64,000 nt of DNA from Thermoleophilia bacterium (lineage in GTDB: Bacteria; Actinomycetota; Thermoleophilia; Solirubrobacterales; 70-9): positions 62,001 through 126,000 of the forward strand of contig JAENWT010000001.1 of the NCBI GenBank assembly GCA_016650125.1, in the 5' to 3' direction. Below the pieces are notes generated by a model, which was given only the letters and a program-made list of their open reading frames with translations, searched no databases and was not told the DNA's origin. Below are positions 17,542 to 27,437 of the stretch, in pieces; position 1 is the stretch's first letter, and each line of letters opens with the position of its first letter. Position numbers and translations under genes: made by a program.

Positions 17542-18308
17542 TGTCAAGGATCAGGACCGCAGCCGCGATGGCCTTGCGAGACGAGCAGCGGCGTCCCTTG
17601 CTACTCATTCTGCTGGTCGTCCTTCCGGTTTACGTAATTGCCCGGAGCGTTGCCATTACCGAGGCGACTCCTCAACCAGTTGTTCTTCCGGCAGGCGAGG
17701 TGATTGGCTCGACCATGCGCGACATTCACGGTGCCGTTATGGCGGGCAGCGTTATCGCCTTCGTCTGCGGACTGGTCGGAGTGTTTGTCATGCAGGCGGC
17801 GTTCCAGGCAGATCAGCGACTGGTGATTGCCGGCATGCGGCCGGGGCAGGTGATCGCAGCGCGCCTGGCCGTGGTGCTGGCGGCGAGCGTCCTGGTCGTC
17901 TCGGTTTCGGCGCTCGTCACAGCTGTCTACTTCGACCCACGCTCGTGGTTGCCTTTTCTAAGCGGCCTCGCTTTCGTCGGCCTGATCTACGCTGGCCTGG
18001 GCGCGCTGGCGGGTGCCGTTTTCGACAAGCTGGCCGCGACCTACCTGCTGCTCTTCCTGGCGATGACCGACCTCTTGATCGTTCAGAACCCGATGTTTGG
18101 TGACGGAGACCCAGCGAGCTGGGCCACGCTCTTACCCGGGTACGGCCCTACTCAGCTCATGATCGTGGGCGCATTCTCGAACAGCTTCAGAGCGACGGGG
18201 GAACTCATGCTCTCTTTGGGTTGGCTGACCGTGGTCACTGGCGCCGCGCTGTTCGTCCTCCGTCGCGCCGTCGCGCCAGAGCGCGAACATCTTGAAATCG
18301 AGCAGTAA
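17541..18308 (+). CDS. ABC-2 type permease subunit 2
   Basis: 255 residues, about six membrane segments in the same arrangement as the preceding permease (shared pattern 'ADQRL.(I/S)AG...G.V...R'), so the two are probably an old duplication. The first hydrophobic segment follows a basic N-terminus (MSRIRTAAAMALRDEQRR). The ATG at 17541 overlaps the previous TGA by one base. Last gene of the copper-island plus-strand run. Confidence 0.75.
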   Translation: MSRIRTAAAMALRDEQRRPLLLILLVVLPVYVIARSVAITEATPQPVVLPAGEVIGSTMRDIHGAVMAGSVIAFVCGLVGVFVMQAAFQADQRLVIAGMRPGQVIAARLAVVLAASVLVVSVSALVTAVYFDPRSWLPFLSGLAFVGLIYAGLGALAGAVFDKLAATYLLLFLAMTDLLIVQNPMFGDGDPASWATLLPGYGPTQLMIVGAFSNSFRATGELMLSLGWLTVVTGAALFVLRRAVAPEREHLEIEQ

Positions 18309-18444
18309 TCTGGTTCATATTTCGACGCGAGAGACCGCTGTGGACCTGCATCATCCGTCCTTCTGCCCTGGCGGTCTAGTTCTGATCAAAAGGTTTCTGG
18401 AGGCCGGATCGTTTTGTTGCCCCGCTATATGATCGCTTGCGTAG

Positions 18445-19704
18445 ATGCCAGAGCCGGGACCGAGCCAGATCAGTCTTGAACTCGATCGTCGGCATGTCTG
18501 GCATCCCTATGGGCCGATGCCGGCCGCCCGACCCGTCCTCCCGGTGGAATCTGCCGAAGGGGTCCGGCTGAAGCTCAGCGACGGGCGCGAGCTGGTCGAC
18601 GGAATGTCGTCCTGGTGGTCGGCGATCCACGGATACCGCCACCCGGCTCTCGATGCCGCCGCGAAGGGCCAAATCGAGCAGATGTCGCACGTGATGTTCG
18701 GCGGCCTCACCCATGCGCCGGCGATTCAACTGGCCGAGCGGCTGATCGAAATGACCCCGGAGCCCCTTCAGCACGTGTTTTTTGCGGACTCCGGTTCGGT
18801 CGCGGTCGAGGTCGCAATCAAGATGTGCCTTCAGGCCCGCCCGGGAAGAACCCGGATGCTGACCGTCAGGGGTGGCTACCACGGCGACACCTTCGGGGCG
18901 ATGGCACTCTGCGATCCGGTGGCAGGAATGCATTCCCTCTTTGCTGGCGCCCTCACGGAACATGTCTTCGCCCCGCGACCGCCGCGCGAACTGGACGATG
19001 ACTACGTGCGCGAGATCAAGGCCCTGGCGACAGCCCACGCCGACGAGCTGGCGGCTGTCGTAGTCGAACCGGTCGTTCAGGGTGCCGGTGGCATGTGGTT
19101 CTACGATCCTGCGCTGCTGCGGGTGCTTCGTGAGATCTGCGACCGCCACGACCTGCTCCTGGTGTTTGACGAGATCGCGACCGGCTTTGGCCGCACCGGT
19201 GAGCTGTTTGCCTGCGAACACGCGGGGGTCTCGCCGGACGTGATGTGCGTGGGTAAGGCACTCAGCGGCGGATACCTCACCCTCGCGGCAACCCTGTGCA
19301 CCTCCGAGGTCGCTTCTTCGATCGAAGGCGGGGCCCTGATGCATGGACCGACCTACATGGCCAATCCGCTGGCCTGCTCGGTCGCCCTGGCCTCCACCGG
19401 CCTCCTGCTCGACGGATCGTGGCGGGATGACGTGTCGAGGATCGAGTCGAACCTGAAGGCAGGGCTCGAGCCGGCCCGGGAACTCGAAGGAGTCAATGAC
19501 GTGAGAGTCCTCGGGGCGATCGGCGTGATTCAGCTTGAGCATCCGGTGGACATGGAGGCGGCCACAGAGGCTGCTGTTTCGCGCGGGGTCTGGCTTCGCC
19601 CGTTCCGCGACCTGATCTATACCATGCCCCCGTATGTAACCGGCGACGAGGATCTCGACCAGATCACCGCCGCGATGATCGCTGCCGCTTCGGAACCCGC
19701 ATGA
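18445..19704 (+). CDS. bioA: Adenosylmethionine-8-amino-7-oxononanoate aminotransferase
   Basis: 419 residues, class III PLP aminotransferase. The BioA-specific 'HVWHPYGPM' opening and '[15 protein letters not shown]' (substrate-side Trp-Trp pair) distinguish it from general omega-transaminases. PLP features: '[15 protein letters not shown]', '[11 protein letters not shown]', '[14 protein letters not shown]', and the Schiff-base lysine in '[13 protein letters not shown]' (about residue 270). It converts KAPA to DAPA with SAM as amino donor. First gene of the biotin operon; its stop overlaps bioD by 4 bases. Confidence 0.96.
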   Translation: MPEPGPSQISLELDRRHVWHPYGPMPAARPVLPVESAEGVRLKLSDGRELVDGMSSWWSAIHGYRHPALDAAAKGQIEQMSHVMFGGLTHAPAIQLAERLIEMTPEPLQHVFFADSGSVAVEVAIKMCLQARPGRTRMLTVRGGYHGDTFGAMALCDPVAGMHSLFAGALTEHVFAPRPPRELDDDYVREIKALATAHADELAAVVVEPVVQGAGGMWFYDPALLRVLREICDRHDLLLVFDEIATGFGRTGELFACEHAGVSPDVMCVGKALSGGYLTLAATLCTSEVASSIEGGALMHGPTYMANPLACSVALASTGLLLDGSWRDDVSRIESNLKAGLEPARELEGVNDVRVLGAIGVIQLEHPVDMEAATEAAVSRGVWLRPFRDLIYTMPPYVTGDEDLDQITAAMIAAASEPA

Positions 19705-20375
19705 AGGCCCTGATCGTCGCCGGCACCGATACCGGGGTCGGCAAGACCATGGTCACGGCGGCATTCGCGAGCCAGGCGCAGAGGGCCGGGCGCCGGGTCG
19801 CCGTGCTCAAGCCGGCCCAGACCGGTCTGCCAGAGGGCGAATCTGGCGATGTCGACGAGGTCAAACGCCTGTCGGGGGTCGAGGACATCCACGAGATCGT
19901 CCGTCACCCCGAGCCCCTTGCCCCGGCCACCGCTGCTGCCCAGGTGGGAGACCCGGGGATCACGGTCGAGCAGATCGTCGATGTGATCGACGAGATCAAA
20001 GATCGCGACCTGATCATCATCGAAGGCGCGGGCGGCGTGCTGGTTCGCTTCGATGAACTCGGAGGCACCTTGATCGATCTGGCTGTTGCACTCGAAGCCC
20101 CGGTCGTCCTGGTGGCGCGGGCCGGACTCGGCACCCTGAATCACTCGGCCCTCTCGATCGAAGCCCTGCGTAACAGGGGAGCCGAATGCCCCGGCGTAGT
20201 CATCGGCGCCTGGCCAGAGGCACCGGACCTTGTGGCCCGCGCCAACGTGTCAGACTTGCCCTCTTATTGCGGCGCTCCGCTGCTCGGCCGGATCCCTGAT
20301 GGCGCGGCCAGGCTGGATCCCCTCGAATTTCAAACTCAAGCCCAAAGCTGGATCAACTCAGGAGGACTTCTATGA
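19701..20375 (+). CDS. bioD: Dethiobiotin synthetase
   Basis: 224 residues. The P-loop '[14 protein letters not shown]' (residues 8-21), 'LKPAQTG' with the carbamate-forming lysine, and '[14 protein letters not shown]' are the BioD signatures. It closes the ureido ring of dethiobiotin from DAPA, CO2 and ATP. ATGA overlaps at both ends place it between bioA and bioB in strict order of the pathway. Confidence 0.96.
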   Translation: MKALIVAGTDTGVGKTMVTAAFASQAQRAGRRVAVLKPAQTGLPEGESGDVDEVKRLSGVEDIHEIVRHPEPLAPATAAAQVGDPGITVEQIVDVIDEIKDRDLIIIEGAGGVLVRFDELGGTLIDLAVALEAPVVLVARAGLGTLNHSALSIEALRNRGAECPGVVIGAWPEAPDLVARANVSDLPSYCGAPLLGRIPDGAARLDPLEFQTQAQSWINSGGLL

Positions 20376-21367
20376 GCAACATTCTCGAAATCGCCCGCCG
20401 GCAGGTGCTGGAGGAAGGGCGCGGACTCAATGAAGCTCAGACGCTGGAAGTACTGCAGCTCCCTGATTCCGAAATCGAGGGTGCGCTCGCACTCGCACAC
20501 GAAGTTCGCATGAAGTGGTGTGGCCCCGAGGTCGAAGTTGAAGGAATCGTCAGCATCAAGACGGGCGGCTGCCCCGAGGATTGTCACTTCTGCTCACAAT
20601 CCGGCCAGTTTGAAACCCCGGTCCGCGCAACCAGGATCGACATCCCTTCACTGGTCGAAGCGGCCAAAGAAACCGCCGCGTCCGGCGCCAGCGAGTTCTG
20701 CATCGTCGCCGCGGTCCGAGGACCTGACCGTCGCCTCATGGACCAGGTCAGCGATGCGATCGACGCGATCACCGAAGCTGTCGACATCAACATCGCCTGC
20801 TCGCTGGGAATCCTCACCGTCGAACAGGCCGACGAGCTCGAGGCCGAAGGCGTTCATCGCTATAACCACAACCTCGAGACCGCCCGATCGCATTTCCCCG
20901 AGGTAGTAACCACCCATACCTGGGAGGAGCGGCGTGAGACGCTGGAGCTGATCCGCGAGCGCGGCATGGAAGTCTGCTGTGGCTGCCTGATCGGCATGGG
21001 CGAGTCTCTTGAGCAGCGGGCCGAGCTGGCCGCCCAGCTGGCTGAAGTCGAGCCCGACGAGGTGCCGATGAACTTCCTCGATCCGCGACCCGGCACGCCT
21101 TTCGCCGACTACGAAGTGATCGATGCGACCGATGCGCTGCGCACGATCGCCGCCTTCCGTCTCGCCCTGCCGCGCACCATCCTGCGTTTTGCCGGCGGCC
21201 GGGAGCTGACCCTTGGAGACCTGGGCGCCAAGCAGGGCATCCTCGGCGGGATGAACGCGATCATCGTAGGCAACTACCTGACGACGCTCGGTCGGGAGCC
21301 GCAGGAAGACTTCGACCTGCTCGACGAGCTGGCAATGCCGATCAAGGAGTTCTCGAACTCGATATGA
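20372..21367 (+). CDS. bioB: Biotin synthase
   Basis: 331 residues, radical-SAM enzyme. The 4Fe-4S cysteines are C67, C71 and C74 in '[13 protein letters not shown]'. Further conserved parts: '[21 protein letters not shown]', '[11 protein letters not shown]' and '[10 protein letters not shown]'. It inserts sulfur into dethiobiotin, with an auxiliary iron-sulfur cluster as donor. The neighbouring BsaP-like gene suggests it belongs to the mycobacterial-type enzymes that need an auxiliary protein. A good GGAGG site precedes the ATG inside bioD. Confidence 0.96.
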   Translation: MSNILEIARRQVLEEGRGLNEAQTLEVLQLPDSEIEGALALAHEVRMKWCGPEVEVEGIVSIKTGGCPEDCHFCSQSGQFETPVRATRIDIPSLVEAAKETAASGASEFCIVAAVRGPDRRLMDQVSDAIDAITEAVDINIACSLGILTVEQADELEAEGVHRYNHNLETARSHFPEVVTTHTWEERRETLELIRERGMEVCCGCLIGMGESLEQRAELAAQLAEVEPDEVPMNFLDPRPGTPFADYEVIDATDALRTIAAFRLALPRTILRFAGGRELTLGDLGAKQGILGGMNAIIVGNYLTTLGREPQEDFDLLDELAMPIKEFSNSI

Positions 21368-21552
21368 GCGAGGGTGCGGCGCGTTGCGACGGGTGTGGCA
21401 TTCCCGTAGACGAGGGTGACCACACCCGATGCCGCGAGCGGCGGGCTGCCACCGACCCGCCCCGTTTCTGCACCGAATGCGGACGCAAGCTGGTCGTCCA
21501 GGTCCTGCCCATGGGGTGGAAGGCTCATTGTCTGACCTGTTCACCACAGTGA
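21364..21552 (+). CDS. bsaP: BsaP-like biotin synthase auxiliary protein
   Basis: 62 residues with two cysteine pairs, 'CDGCGIP' near the N-terminus and 'FCTECGRKL...KAHCLTC' near the C-terminus, plus one more Cys in 'HTRC'. Small cysteine-rich proteins encoded next to bioB are known in mycobacteria as BsaP, required for BioB activity. Assignment rests on size, cysteine pattern and exact position between bioB and bioF with 4-bp overlaps on both sides. An unrelated zinc-ribbon protein is the alternative. Confidence 0.7.
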   Translation: MSEGAARCDGCGIPVDEGDHTRCRERRAATDPPRFCTECGRKLVVQVLPMGWKAHCLTCSPQ

Positions 21553-22730
21553 CCGACGTCGAGGCTTCGCTCCAGCAGGCCCGGGATGCCGGCCTTCTGC
21601 GCGAAATGCGTGAAGTCGAAACGGCGACCGGACCCCACATCCGGATCGACGGCAACGACGTTCTGCTGCTCTGCTCGAACGACTACCTCGGCCTGGCCGG
21701 CGATCCGCGGGTCCGGCAAGCGGCCGCGGAGGCGGCCGAGACGTGGGGCGCCGGCGCCGGGGCCTCGCGACTGGTCTCCGGCAACCTCTCGCCTCACGTT
21801 GAGCTCGAAGCGAGGCTCGCGGAGTTCAAGGGGACCGAGGCGGCGGTGCTGTTCGGCTCCGGCTTCCTGGCGAATATGGGCGTGGTCGCGGCCCTTGCCC
21901 GAAAGGGCGGAGTTGTTTTCTCGGACGAGCTCAACCATGCCTCGCTGGTCGACGGCTGCAGGCTGGCCGGCGCGGAGACCGTGATCTACCCGCATGCAGA
22001 TCTCGATGCCCTTGCCGCCGGGCTGGAAAGAACCGGCGACCGGCCAGCCACAATCGTCACCGACTCGGCCTTCTCGATGGACGGTGACCTGGCTCCGCTC
22101 GAGGGCATCGTGGACCTGGCCGAGCGGTATGGCGCGCGGCTGATCGTCGACGAGGCTCACGCGACCGGAACGATCGGTCCCGGCGGGCGCGGCCTGGTCA
22201 GTGAACTCGGGCTCGACGGTCGGGTCGACGTGATGGTCGGCACCCTTTCGAAAGCTCTGGGCAGCTATGGCGCCTACGCCTGCTGCTCGGAGACGATGGC
22301 CCAGTACCTCGTCAACCGGGCTCGCACCCTGATCTACTCGACCGCGCTGCCCCCGACTGCCGTCGCGGCAGCAGCCGAATCGCTTCGGATACTGAGTGAG
22401 GAATCCTCGTCCCCGGGCGAGCAGCCCGGAGTCGTCGCCACGCTGAGGTCCCGCGCGCGGACCTTCCGCGAAGCACTCGCTGCCGAAGGCTTCGACGTCG
22501 CGCAAAACGAAATACCGATAGTTCCGCTGGTAATCGGCGACCCCGAAGAGGCGACGGCAGTTTGTGAAGCGGCGCTCGAGAAGGGCGTTTTCGCCCAGGC
22601 GATCCGGCCACCCACGGTCCCCGAAGGAACCTCCCGCCTGCGGCTCACGGTAATGGCAACCCATTCCGAAGAGGACCTGCGCTCGGCCGCGAAGATTCTG
22701 GCCGAGGCAGGACACCGCGTTCAGGGATAG
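21549..22730 (+). CDS. bioF: 8-amino-7-oxononanoate synthase
   Basis: 393 residues, alpha-oxoamine synthase family. '[14 protein letters not shown]', '[11 protein letters not shown]' , '[15 protein letters not shown]', '[16 protein letters not shown]' and the PLP lysine in '[16 protein letters not shown]' are all present. It condenses pimeloyl-thioester with alanine to KAPA. GTG 21549 overlaps the bsaP stop (GTGA); upstream in-frame codons belong to bsaP's shadow. No bioC or bioH is visible, so pimeloyl supply comes from elsewhere. Ends convergently, overlapping the ferredoxin gene by 10 bases. Confidence 0.95.
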   Translation: MTDVEASLQQARDAGLLREMREVETATGPHIRIDGNDVLLLCSNDYLGLAGDPRVRQAAAEAAETWGAGAGASRLVSGNLSPHVELEARLAEFKGTEAAVLFGSGFLANMGVVAALARKGGVVFSDELNHASLVDGCRLAGAETVIYPHADLDALAAGLERTGDRPATIVTDSAFSMDGDLAPLEGIVDLAERYGARLIVDEAHATGTIGPGGRGLVSELGLDGRVDVMVGTLSKALGSYGAYACCSETMAQYLVNRARTLIYSTALPPTAVAAAAESLRILSEESSSPGEQPGVVATLRSRARTFREALAAEGFDVAQNEIPIVPLVIGDPEEATAVCEAALEKGVFAQAIRPPTVPEGTSRLRLTVMATHSEEDLRSAAKILAEAGHRVQG

Positions 22731-22930
22731 AGCTGCTCGCCGGTGTCTTCGACGATGCTGATTGCCGCCGCCGGGCAGGCTTCGGCCGCTTCGAGCAGAA
22801 GTTCGATCGGACCGTTGCCGATCACTTCAGCGATGTCATCGTCGCCGAGCCTGAAAATCTCAGGGGCTACTTCTACGCAGTCTCCGTGGCCGCTGCAGCT
22901 GTTCGGATCTATGAGTGCTCTACATGCCAT
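22721..22930 (-). CDS. 3Fe-4S type ferredoxin
   Basis: 69 residues. The cluster motif is C-x2-H-x2-C ('CSGHGDC') with a distant 'CPAAAI', i.e. three cysteines, as in the small 3Fe-4S ferredoxins of actinomycetes that serve cytochromes P450. No P450 gene lies in this window. The start overlaps the end of the downstream-encoded reductase gene (22920), so it is translated with its probable electron source. Confidence 0.88.
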   Translation of the reverse strand: MACRALIDPNSCSGHGDCVEVAPEIFRLGDDDIAEVIGNGPIELLLEAAEACPAAAISIVEDTGEQLYP

Positions 22931-24116
22931 TTTTGGTGCCTCTCTTTTCTGGTTCGGTTTCGTGGTGCTCTTCGATGGTTCGTCCTGCTGACGCGATCGT
23001 GCGCGGCTGGCCGATGGCCAGGACTCCGACGAGCCGGTCCTGACGCAGGTATCGGGCCGCGAAGGCGTCTCCGTCCTCGCTCTCTTCGACTTCGACACGG
23101 TCGGCAAGTTCTGCGTGCCCCACGAACTGGATCCGGTTCTCGTACTGGTCGCTCCAGAAGCTCGGCAGGGCCGGCTTTGGAGCAGGCATGCCGAGCATGG
23201 AGAGGGCGGCAGCGCGTCCCTGCCGCACCGCTGAATCCCAGTGCTCCGAGCGGGCCGGTATTCCGGTCCTGGGATCCAGAGACCGGGTCACGTCTCCGGC
23301 AGCAAAGACGTCAGGTACCGAGGTGCGGGCGCCGGTGTCGGTGAGGATGCCGTCGAGCTCCAGCCCGCTTCCTTCCAGCCAGTCCGTTGACGGCCGCACT
23401 CCGATTCCGACCACCACGGTGTCGCAGGTCACCCGCCTGCCGTCCGCCAGCAGCAGTTCCTCGACCCGGCCGTTGCCAATCGCGCTCTCGACCATCGCAT
23501 CAGTCATGAGGTCGACGCCGCGCTCCAGGTGGATCCGCCCGAGCCTGGTGCCTACATTGGGCCCGAGGATGTGTGCCAGGGGTGACTCCATCGCTTCGAC
23601 GATCGTTACCTGGTCGCCCAGCGTCCGAGCGGTCGCCGCAACTTCCTGGCCGATGAATCCGGACCCGATCACCGCCAGGTGCCCGCCCCTGCCGAGCTCG
23701 GCTCCGAGCCTCATTGAATCCGAGACCGTGCGAAGTGAATGGACATTCTCGAACCCCGCGAGCGCGGGCAGTTCCCTTGCCTGTGAGCCGGTTGCAATGA
23801 GCAGCTTGTCGTAGGTCAGTTGCGTGCCGTCATCCAGGTGGATCCGATGGCTATCGGAGTCGAGGCTCAAGGCCCTGCGCCCGAGGATCAGTTCGATGCT
23901 GTTTTCGTCGTACCAGGCGGTGGGCTTGAGCGATACGTCCTTGGCGCCCGAGCTTCCGGCAAGATTGCCCTTGGACAGCGGCGGGCGGTCGTACGGGGCC
24001 ACCGATTCCGCGCAGACAATCCTCACCGGATCCTCGAAGCCCTGCTTCCGCAGGGTTTGCGCGCATCGCTGTGCGGCGAGGCCGCCACCGACGATTACAA
24101 CTCCATTGCCGGTCAT
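22920..24116 (-). CDS. FAD-dependent ferredoxin/rubredoxin reductase
   Basis: 398 residues. Two dinucleotide folds: FAD-binding 'VVIVGGGLAAQRCAQTLRKQ' at the N-terminus and NAD(P)-binding 'LAVIGSGFIGQEVAATAR' near residue 150, with the FAD loop 'PDVFAAGDVTRS' near residue 270. The PYDRPPLSK motif and a reductase C-terminal domain ('SFWSDQYENRIQFVGHAE') match the phthalate/P450 ferredoxin reductase family. It should pass electrons from NAD(P)H to the adjacent ferredoxin. It overlaps both neighbours, indicating one operon. Confidence 0.9.
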   Translation of the reverse strand: MTGNGVVIVGGGLAAQRCAQTLRKQGFEDPVRIVCAESVAPYDRPPLSKGNLAGSSGAKDVSLKPTAWYDENSIELILGRRALSLDSDSHRIHLDDGTQLTYDKLLIATGSQARELPALAGFENVHSLRTVSDSMRLGAELGRGGHLAVIGSGFIGQEVAATARTLGDQVTIVEAMESPLAHILGPNVGTRLGRIHLERGVDLMTDAMVESAIGNGRVEELLLADGRRVTCDTVVVGIGVRPSTDWLEGSGLELDGILTDTGARTSVPDVFAAGDVTRSLDPRTGIPARSEHWDSAVRQGRAAALSMLGMPAPKPALPSFWSDQYENRIQFVGHAELADRVEVEESEDGDAFAARYLRQDRLVGVLAIGQPRTIASAGRTIEEHHETEPEKRGTKNGM

Positions 24117-24727
24117 CGGAACTCACCAGCCGGGATGGTGCCCGCTGACCGGGCAATTGGCCTACTCGTCGCCGGCTTCCTGAAGCGGGATGAAGCCACC
24201 CTGTAGATGAAGAGCATGACGATCGGAGGGGTGGTCACGATCAGCCACCACCTCATCCAGACGGTCGTCGCATCTGTGCCGGCGCCAAGGGTGTGGGCGA
24301 TGGCCAGGAAGTAGACGAGAATCGTCGCCCGATGGGCCTTCCGCCACATCTTCGTGCCGAAGCTTCGCCTGGCGTAGAAGCTGAGGCCGAGCAGCATGGC
24401 AAGCACGCCGGCGATAGTTCCCAGCCCGGTCCAGATGGGCCTGTAGTCCATGGTGAACGGGATGAGAACGCCGCTGGCTCCGGGGTGGAGCCAGGGATCG
24501 CCGATGAGGGTGATGCCATGGACAGCGATCGCCAGCAGGCCCGCCAGGGCGGTCTGTTCGTGAATCGCCGCAAGCTTCCTCGGCATTCCGGGTCGCCGGG
24601 CCAGCTTGCTGGCCATGGTCAGGCCGATGGCGACGGAGATCGTCACCAGGACCAGTGCTGCCAGCCCCGATGCGCGGCTCACCAGCCACCAGCCGTGGTC
24701 GGCAAATACGGTGTTGAGGCTGATCAC
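24113..24727 (-). CDS. Ferric reductase-like haem transmembrane protein
   Basis: 204 residues with six hydrophobic segments. Histidines spaced in membrane helices ('AIHEQTALAG', 'AIAVHGITLIGDP', 'WRKAHRATILVYFLAIAHTLGAG') match the ferric-reductase-like b-type haem domain. It likely carries electrons across the membrane. It overlaps the reductase gene and the apbE gene by 4 bases each, forming a membrane electron-transfer unit. No C-terminal flavin/NAD domain is fused, so the neighbour at 22920-24116 may fill that role. Confidence 0.8.
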   Translation of the reverse strand: MISLNTVFADHGWWLVSRASGLAALVLVTISVAIGLTMASKLARRPGMPRKLAAIHEQTALAGLLAIAVHGITLIGDPWLHPGASGVLIPFTMDYRPIWTGLGTIAGVLAMLLGLSFYARRSFGTKMWRKAHRATILVYFLAIAHTLGAGTDATTVWMRWWLIVTTPPIVMLFIYRVASSRFRKPATSRPIARSAGTIPAGEFR

Positions 24728-25713
24728 GCTGCCACCTTCCTTGTTTGGATTCCAATCTCGGGAATGCGAAATTTGACGCTGACGCGGCCGATGACTTCGA
24801 CCTCGCAGCTCTCGTGGACGATCAGGCCGCCGAAGTCAGCGAGGATCCTGCGGGCGCCTTCGGGGCCGGAAAGAAGAGCTGCTTTGGCCAGCGTCTCTGC
24901 TTCGAGCGCTGACCCAGCGAGCGCTGTCACACCGATCAGCCCCGACCAGCAGGACTTTCCGGTGGAGGGATCAATCAGGTGGTGTGCCGTACTTCCGTCT
25001 GACCTACGCCACGCCCGGACGTTGATGCCCGATGTCGCCACACCTCCCGAACTAAGGCGGAACAGGTGAGGCTTCCTGCCACTGACCGGATGCTCAACCA
25101 TGACGTCGAACGGCTCCTGGCGGGCGTAGCGGCCACCGATGCGGATATCGCCCCCACAACTGATCAGGAAACGTGAGTAACCCTCCAGGGACTTTGCGAC
25201 GAGGTCAGCGGCGAGTCCCTTTCCGGTGCCACCGGTGTCGAACCGGAGACCAGGCGGCCTGCATATGAGCCCGCGATCATCGTCGACCGAGAACTTCGAC
25301 CAGGTCTTGTCCCCGCTCGGCCTTCCGACCTGGCGCGCAGGCGCGTCATCGAGGGCGTCAACTACCGGGACACCCGTGAGGCCGGCCCTCGACTCGACGT
25401 ATCCGGCCGATTCAATCTCGTCCACCAGGGTCGGATCAACCAGGCCGCCTGTGCGCTCGGCGGCCCAGAGGCCCGCCTTCACCGCGGACCTCAGAAGTTC
25501 CGAAGCCGGCACGCCCGGCCGCGGATCCCGATTCAGGGAAGTGAGTTCACTTTCCGGCTTGAACCTCGAGAGCTTCTGATCGAACCCGAGGATGAACTCC
25601 CGGGCACGGCGCCCGGCTTCCTGGGGGGTTCCCAGACCCTCATCGGCCGGAGGGCCGATGAGGATCCTGATCTTTGAACCCATGGCATCGAATTGTTCGT
25701 CGTACTCAGGCAT
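24724..25713 (-). CDS. apbE: FAD:protein FMN transferase (ApbE family)
   Basis: 329 residues. ApbE features: 'FDQKLSRFKPESELTSLNRD', 'GGLVDPTLVDEIESAGY', 'RFDTGGTGKGLAADLVA', 'ISCGGDIRIGG', 'TSGINVRAWRRSDG' and 'HHLIDPSTGKSCWSGL' with the Mg-binding region. It attaches FMN from FAD to threonine of exported flavoproteins. There is no signal peptide, so it may act inside the membrane boundary or be exported otherwise. No FMN-binding-domain substrate is recognisable in the operon. Confidence 0.88.
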   Translation of the reverse strand: MPEYDEQFDAMGSKIRILIGPPADEGLGTPQEAGRRAREFILGFDQKLSRFKPESELTSLNRDPRPGVPASELLRSAVKAGLWAAERTGGLVDPTLVDEIESAGYVESRAGLTGVPVVDALDDAPARQVGRPSGDKTWSKFSVDDDRGLICRPPGLRFDTGGTGKGLAADLVAKSLEGYSRFLISCGGDIRIGGRYARQEPFDVMVEHPVSGRKPHLFRLSSGGVATSGINVRAWRRSDGSTAHHLIDPSTGKSCWSGLIGVTALAGSALEAETLAKAALLSGPEGARRILADFGGLIVHESCEVEVIGRVSVKFRIPEIGIQTRKVAA

Positions 25714-25721
25714 TGTTTCTC

Positions 25722-26066
25722 CTACGAACTCGCAGTCACAGGGGCCGGAGCGGGCGCGACTGCGACGGGTGCCGGCGCCGAATACGAGCTCGAAGGGGCC
25801 GAGCCACTCGAGACCGGCGTCGAAGTGGCAGCGGGGGCCGGAACCACTGTGGTGATTACGCGCCGCTTGATGATCCGCCTCACCGTCACTGCCGGCCGCT
25901 TCGGCTTCTGTACCGAAGCCACGCTGGCACCCAGGGCAGGATCATTGCCCTGGGCCAGCTGGTAGGACAGGAATCCGAGAGATCCCAGGAACAGCCCAGC
26001 CGTAGCGAGGAATACTCTCACCGGCGACGGCTTACGCCTCTTGACCGGTCGGGCCTGGTCAGTCAT
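25722..26066 (-). CDS. Small single-TM protein with Pro/Ala/Ser-rich tail
   Basis: 114 residues: basic N-terminus (KRRKPSPVR), one membrane helix (about residues 15-35), then a lysine/arginine stretch (RRIIKRRVITTVV) and a low-complexity Pro-Ala-Ser-Val tail. Looks like a membrane-anchored extracytoplasmic linker protein. It starts inside the end of the preceding secreted protein (8-base overlap) and is 8 bases before apbE, so it belongs to the operon. No family recognised. Confidence 0.65.
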   Translation of the reverse strand: MTDQARPVKRRKPSPVRVFLATAGLFLGSLGFLSYQLAQGNDPALGASVASVQKPKRPAVTVRRIIKRRVITTVVPAPAATSTPVSSGSAPSSSYSAPAPVAVAPAPAPVTASS

Positions 26067-26556
26067 CGTGACCGCCTTCGCCCCGTTCGGGCTTTTCTTT
26101 GCCGCTGCTATGGCCGCCACCGGACTCGTTGCCGTCGTCGGACGCGTAGCTTCCCTCGGACTCGGACTCGCCTTCGGACTCGGACTCGTAGCCACCGCCA
26201 CCTCCGTTGCCACCGCTGGGCCGGTAGCCGCCTCCGCCGCCATTGCCGCCGCCGGAAGAACCGCTCGACGACGTCACAGCGGAAGAGGGAGATGGTCCAC
26301 CGGAAGTGGCCGCATATGAAGCCGCCGGAGCGTATGAGGCTGCCGGCGCGCTGCCTGCCGCCGCGGCGGCTGCCGCCTTGGCCTTGCGGGTCTTGCGGAC
26401 GGTCTGGTGGACGACTTCGGTCCGGATCTTCGGCTTGAGGGCCGCGACCGGTTCGGTGCTCGCGTGTCCGGCCGTGGAGCTGACTGCTGCTCCGGCGAGT
26501 CCGCCCAGCGCGAGCAGTGTCACCGATACCGCTCCCTTCACTTTCACGTTCTCCAT
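26059..26556 (-). CDS. Secreted low-complexity Gly/Ser/Glu-rich protein
   Basis: 165 residues. A signal peptide (residues 5-30, cleavage near STAGHA) is followed by a basic 'RKTRKAKAAAA' region, Ala/Ser-Tyr repeats (APAASYAPAASYAA), a glycine-rich block and an acidic repeat (ESESEGESESEG) with a His/Asp-rich end. No fold recognised; composition suggests an unstructured wall- or matrix-associated protein, perhaps metal-binding through its acidic tail. First gene of the minus-strand electron-transfer operon; divergent from the response regulator. Confidence 0.65.
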   Translation of the reverse strand: MENVKVKGAVSVTLLALGGLAGAAVSSTAGHASTEPVAALKPKIRTEVVHQTVRKTRKAKAAAAAAAGSAPAASYAPAASYAATSGGPSPSSAVTSSSGSSGGGNGGGGGYRPSGGNGGGGGYESESEGESESEGSYASDDGNESGGGHSSGKEKPERGEGGHDD

Positions 26557-26698
26557 TCAGATCAACTCCTCGTTAGTTTCAGAAAAATGATTTGGTGAAG
26601 TGATTGTGCGAAGGGACCACCAAAGGCCGGCCAAGGCCCAGGTAAGGACTCGGCAAATCTTTTCCGGGGGGGTCGGGAGGCGGCTATACACTCGATCG

Positions 26699-27427
26699 AT
26701 GGAAACACCCGAGCGACCGGCTCCACGCGTCCTTTTCGTCGAGGACGAGGACTCGATCTCCGAGCCGTTCACACGGGCGCTTGAAAAAGCCGGGTTCGAG
26801 ACGCTGAACGCTAAGACGGCATCTTCGGCACTTGAACTTTTCGAGGAGACCAGCCCGGACTTCATCCTGCTTGACCTCAGCCTCCCAGACGGGGACGGGC
26901 GTGATGTCTGCGTCGAGATCAGAGGTCAATCCGACGTTCCGATCCTGATGCTGACCGCCAGTGGCACCGAAACGGACCGGGTGGTGGGACTGGAACTGGG
27001 CGCTGATGACTATGTGGTCAAGCCGTTCAGCTCACGTGAGGTCATTTCCCGGATTCGGGCGATTCTGAGGAGGGCCACTCCCCCTGCCCAGAAGCAGACA
27101 GCCGGTCCGATCGAGTTCCAGGATCTCGTTGTTGACCTCCCCGCCCGAAATGTGACGTTGGACGGGAGGGAACTCAGGTTCTCCCGCAAGGAGTTCGACC
27201 TGCTTGCCGAGCTCGTCCGTCACGCTGGAAGCGTGGTCACACGCGAGGACCTCATGGCCGAGGTCTGGGACATGAACTGGTTCGGTTCGACGAAAACACT
27301 GGATGTCCACATCCGGGCACTGCGTAAAGCCCTCGGCGACAGTGCGTCTGAGCCGCGATTCATACACACGGTGCGAGGCGTCGGGTTCAGGTTCGCCAAT
27401 CCGGAGACGATCAGCCGTAAGCCTTAG
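26699..27427 (+). CDS. OmpR/PhoB-family response regulator
   Basis: 242 residues. Receiver domain: acidic pair in 'VLFVEDEDS', phosphoacceptor Asp in 'DFILLDLSLPDGDG', 'MLTASG' and the lysine in 'YVVKPFSS'. The C-terminal winged helix has 'LRFSRKEFDLLAELVRHAGSVV', 'VWDMNWFGSTKTLDVHIRALRKAL' and 'IHTVRGVGFRF'. It likely controls the divergent electron-transfer operon. Start ATG 26699 is next to the receiver domain; a longer frame upstream has no coding character. Confidence 0.92.
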   Translation: METPERPAPRVLFVEDEDSISEPFTRALEKAGFETLNAKTASSALELFEETSPDFILLDLSLPDGDGRDVCVEIRGQSDVPILMLTASGTETDRVVGLELGADDYVVKPFSSREVISRIRAILRRATPPAQKQTAGPIEFQDLVVDLPARNVTLDGRELRFSRKEFDLLAELVRHAGSVVTREDLMAEVWDMNWFGSTKTLDVHIRALRKALGDSASEPRFIHTVRGVGFRFANPETISRKP

Positions 27428-27437
27428 ATCCCTTCTG

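Noticed and set aside
18332-18377. AGACCGC...GCGGTCT pair between the ABC permease and bioA
   Set aside because: The loop is over 30 bases with only 7 paired; too weak to call a terminator or biotin operator.
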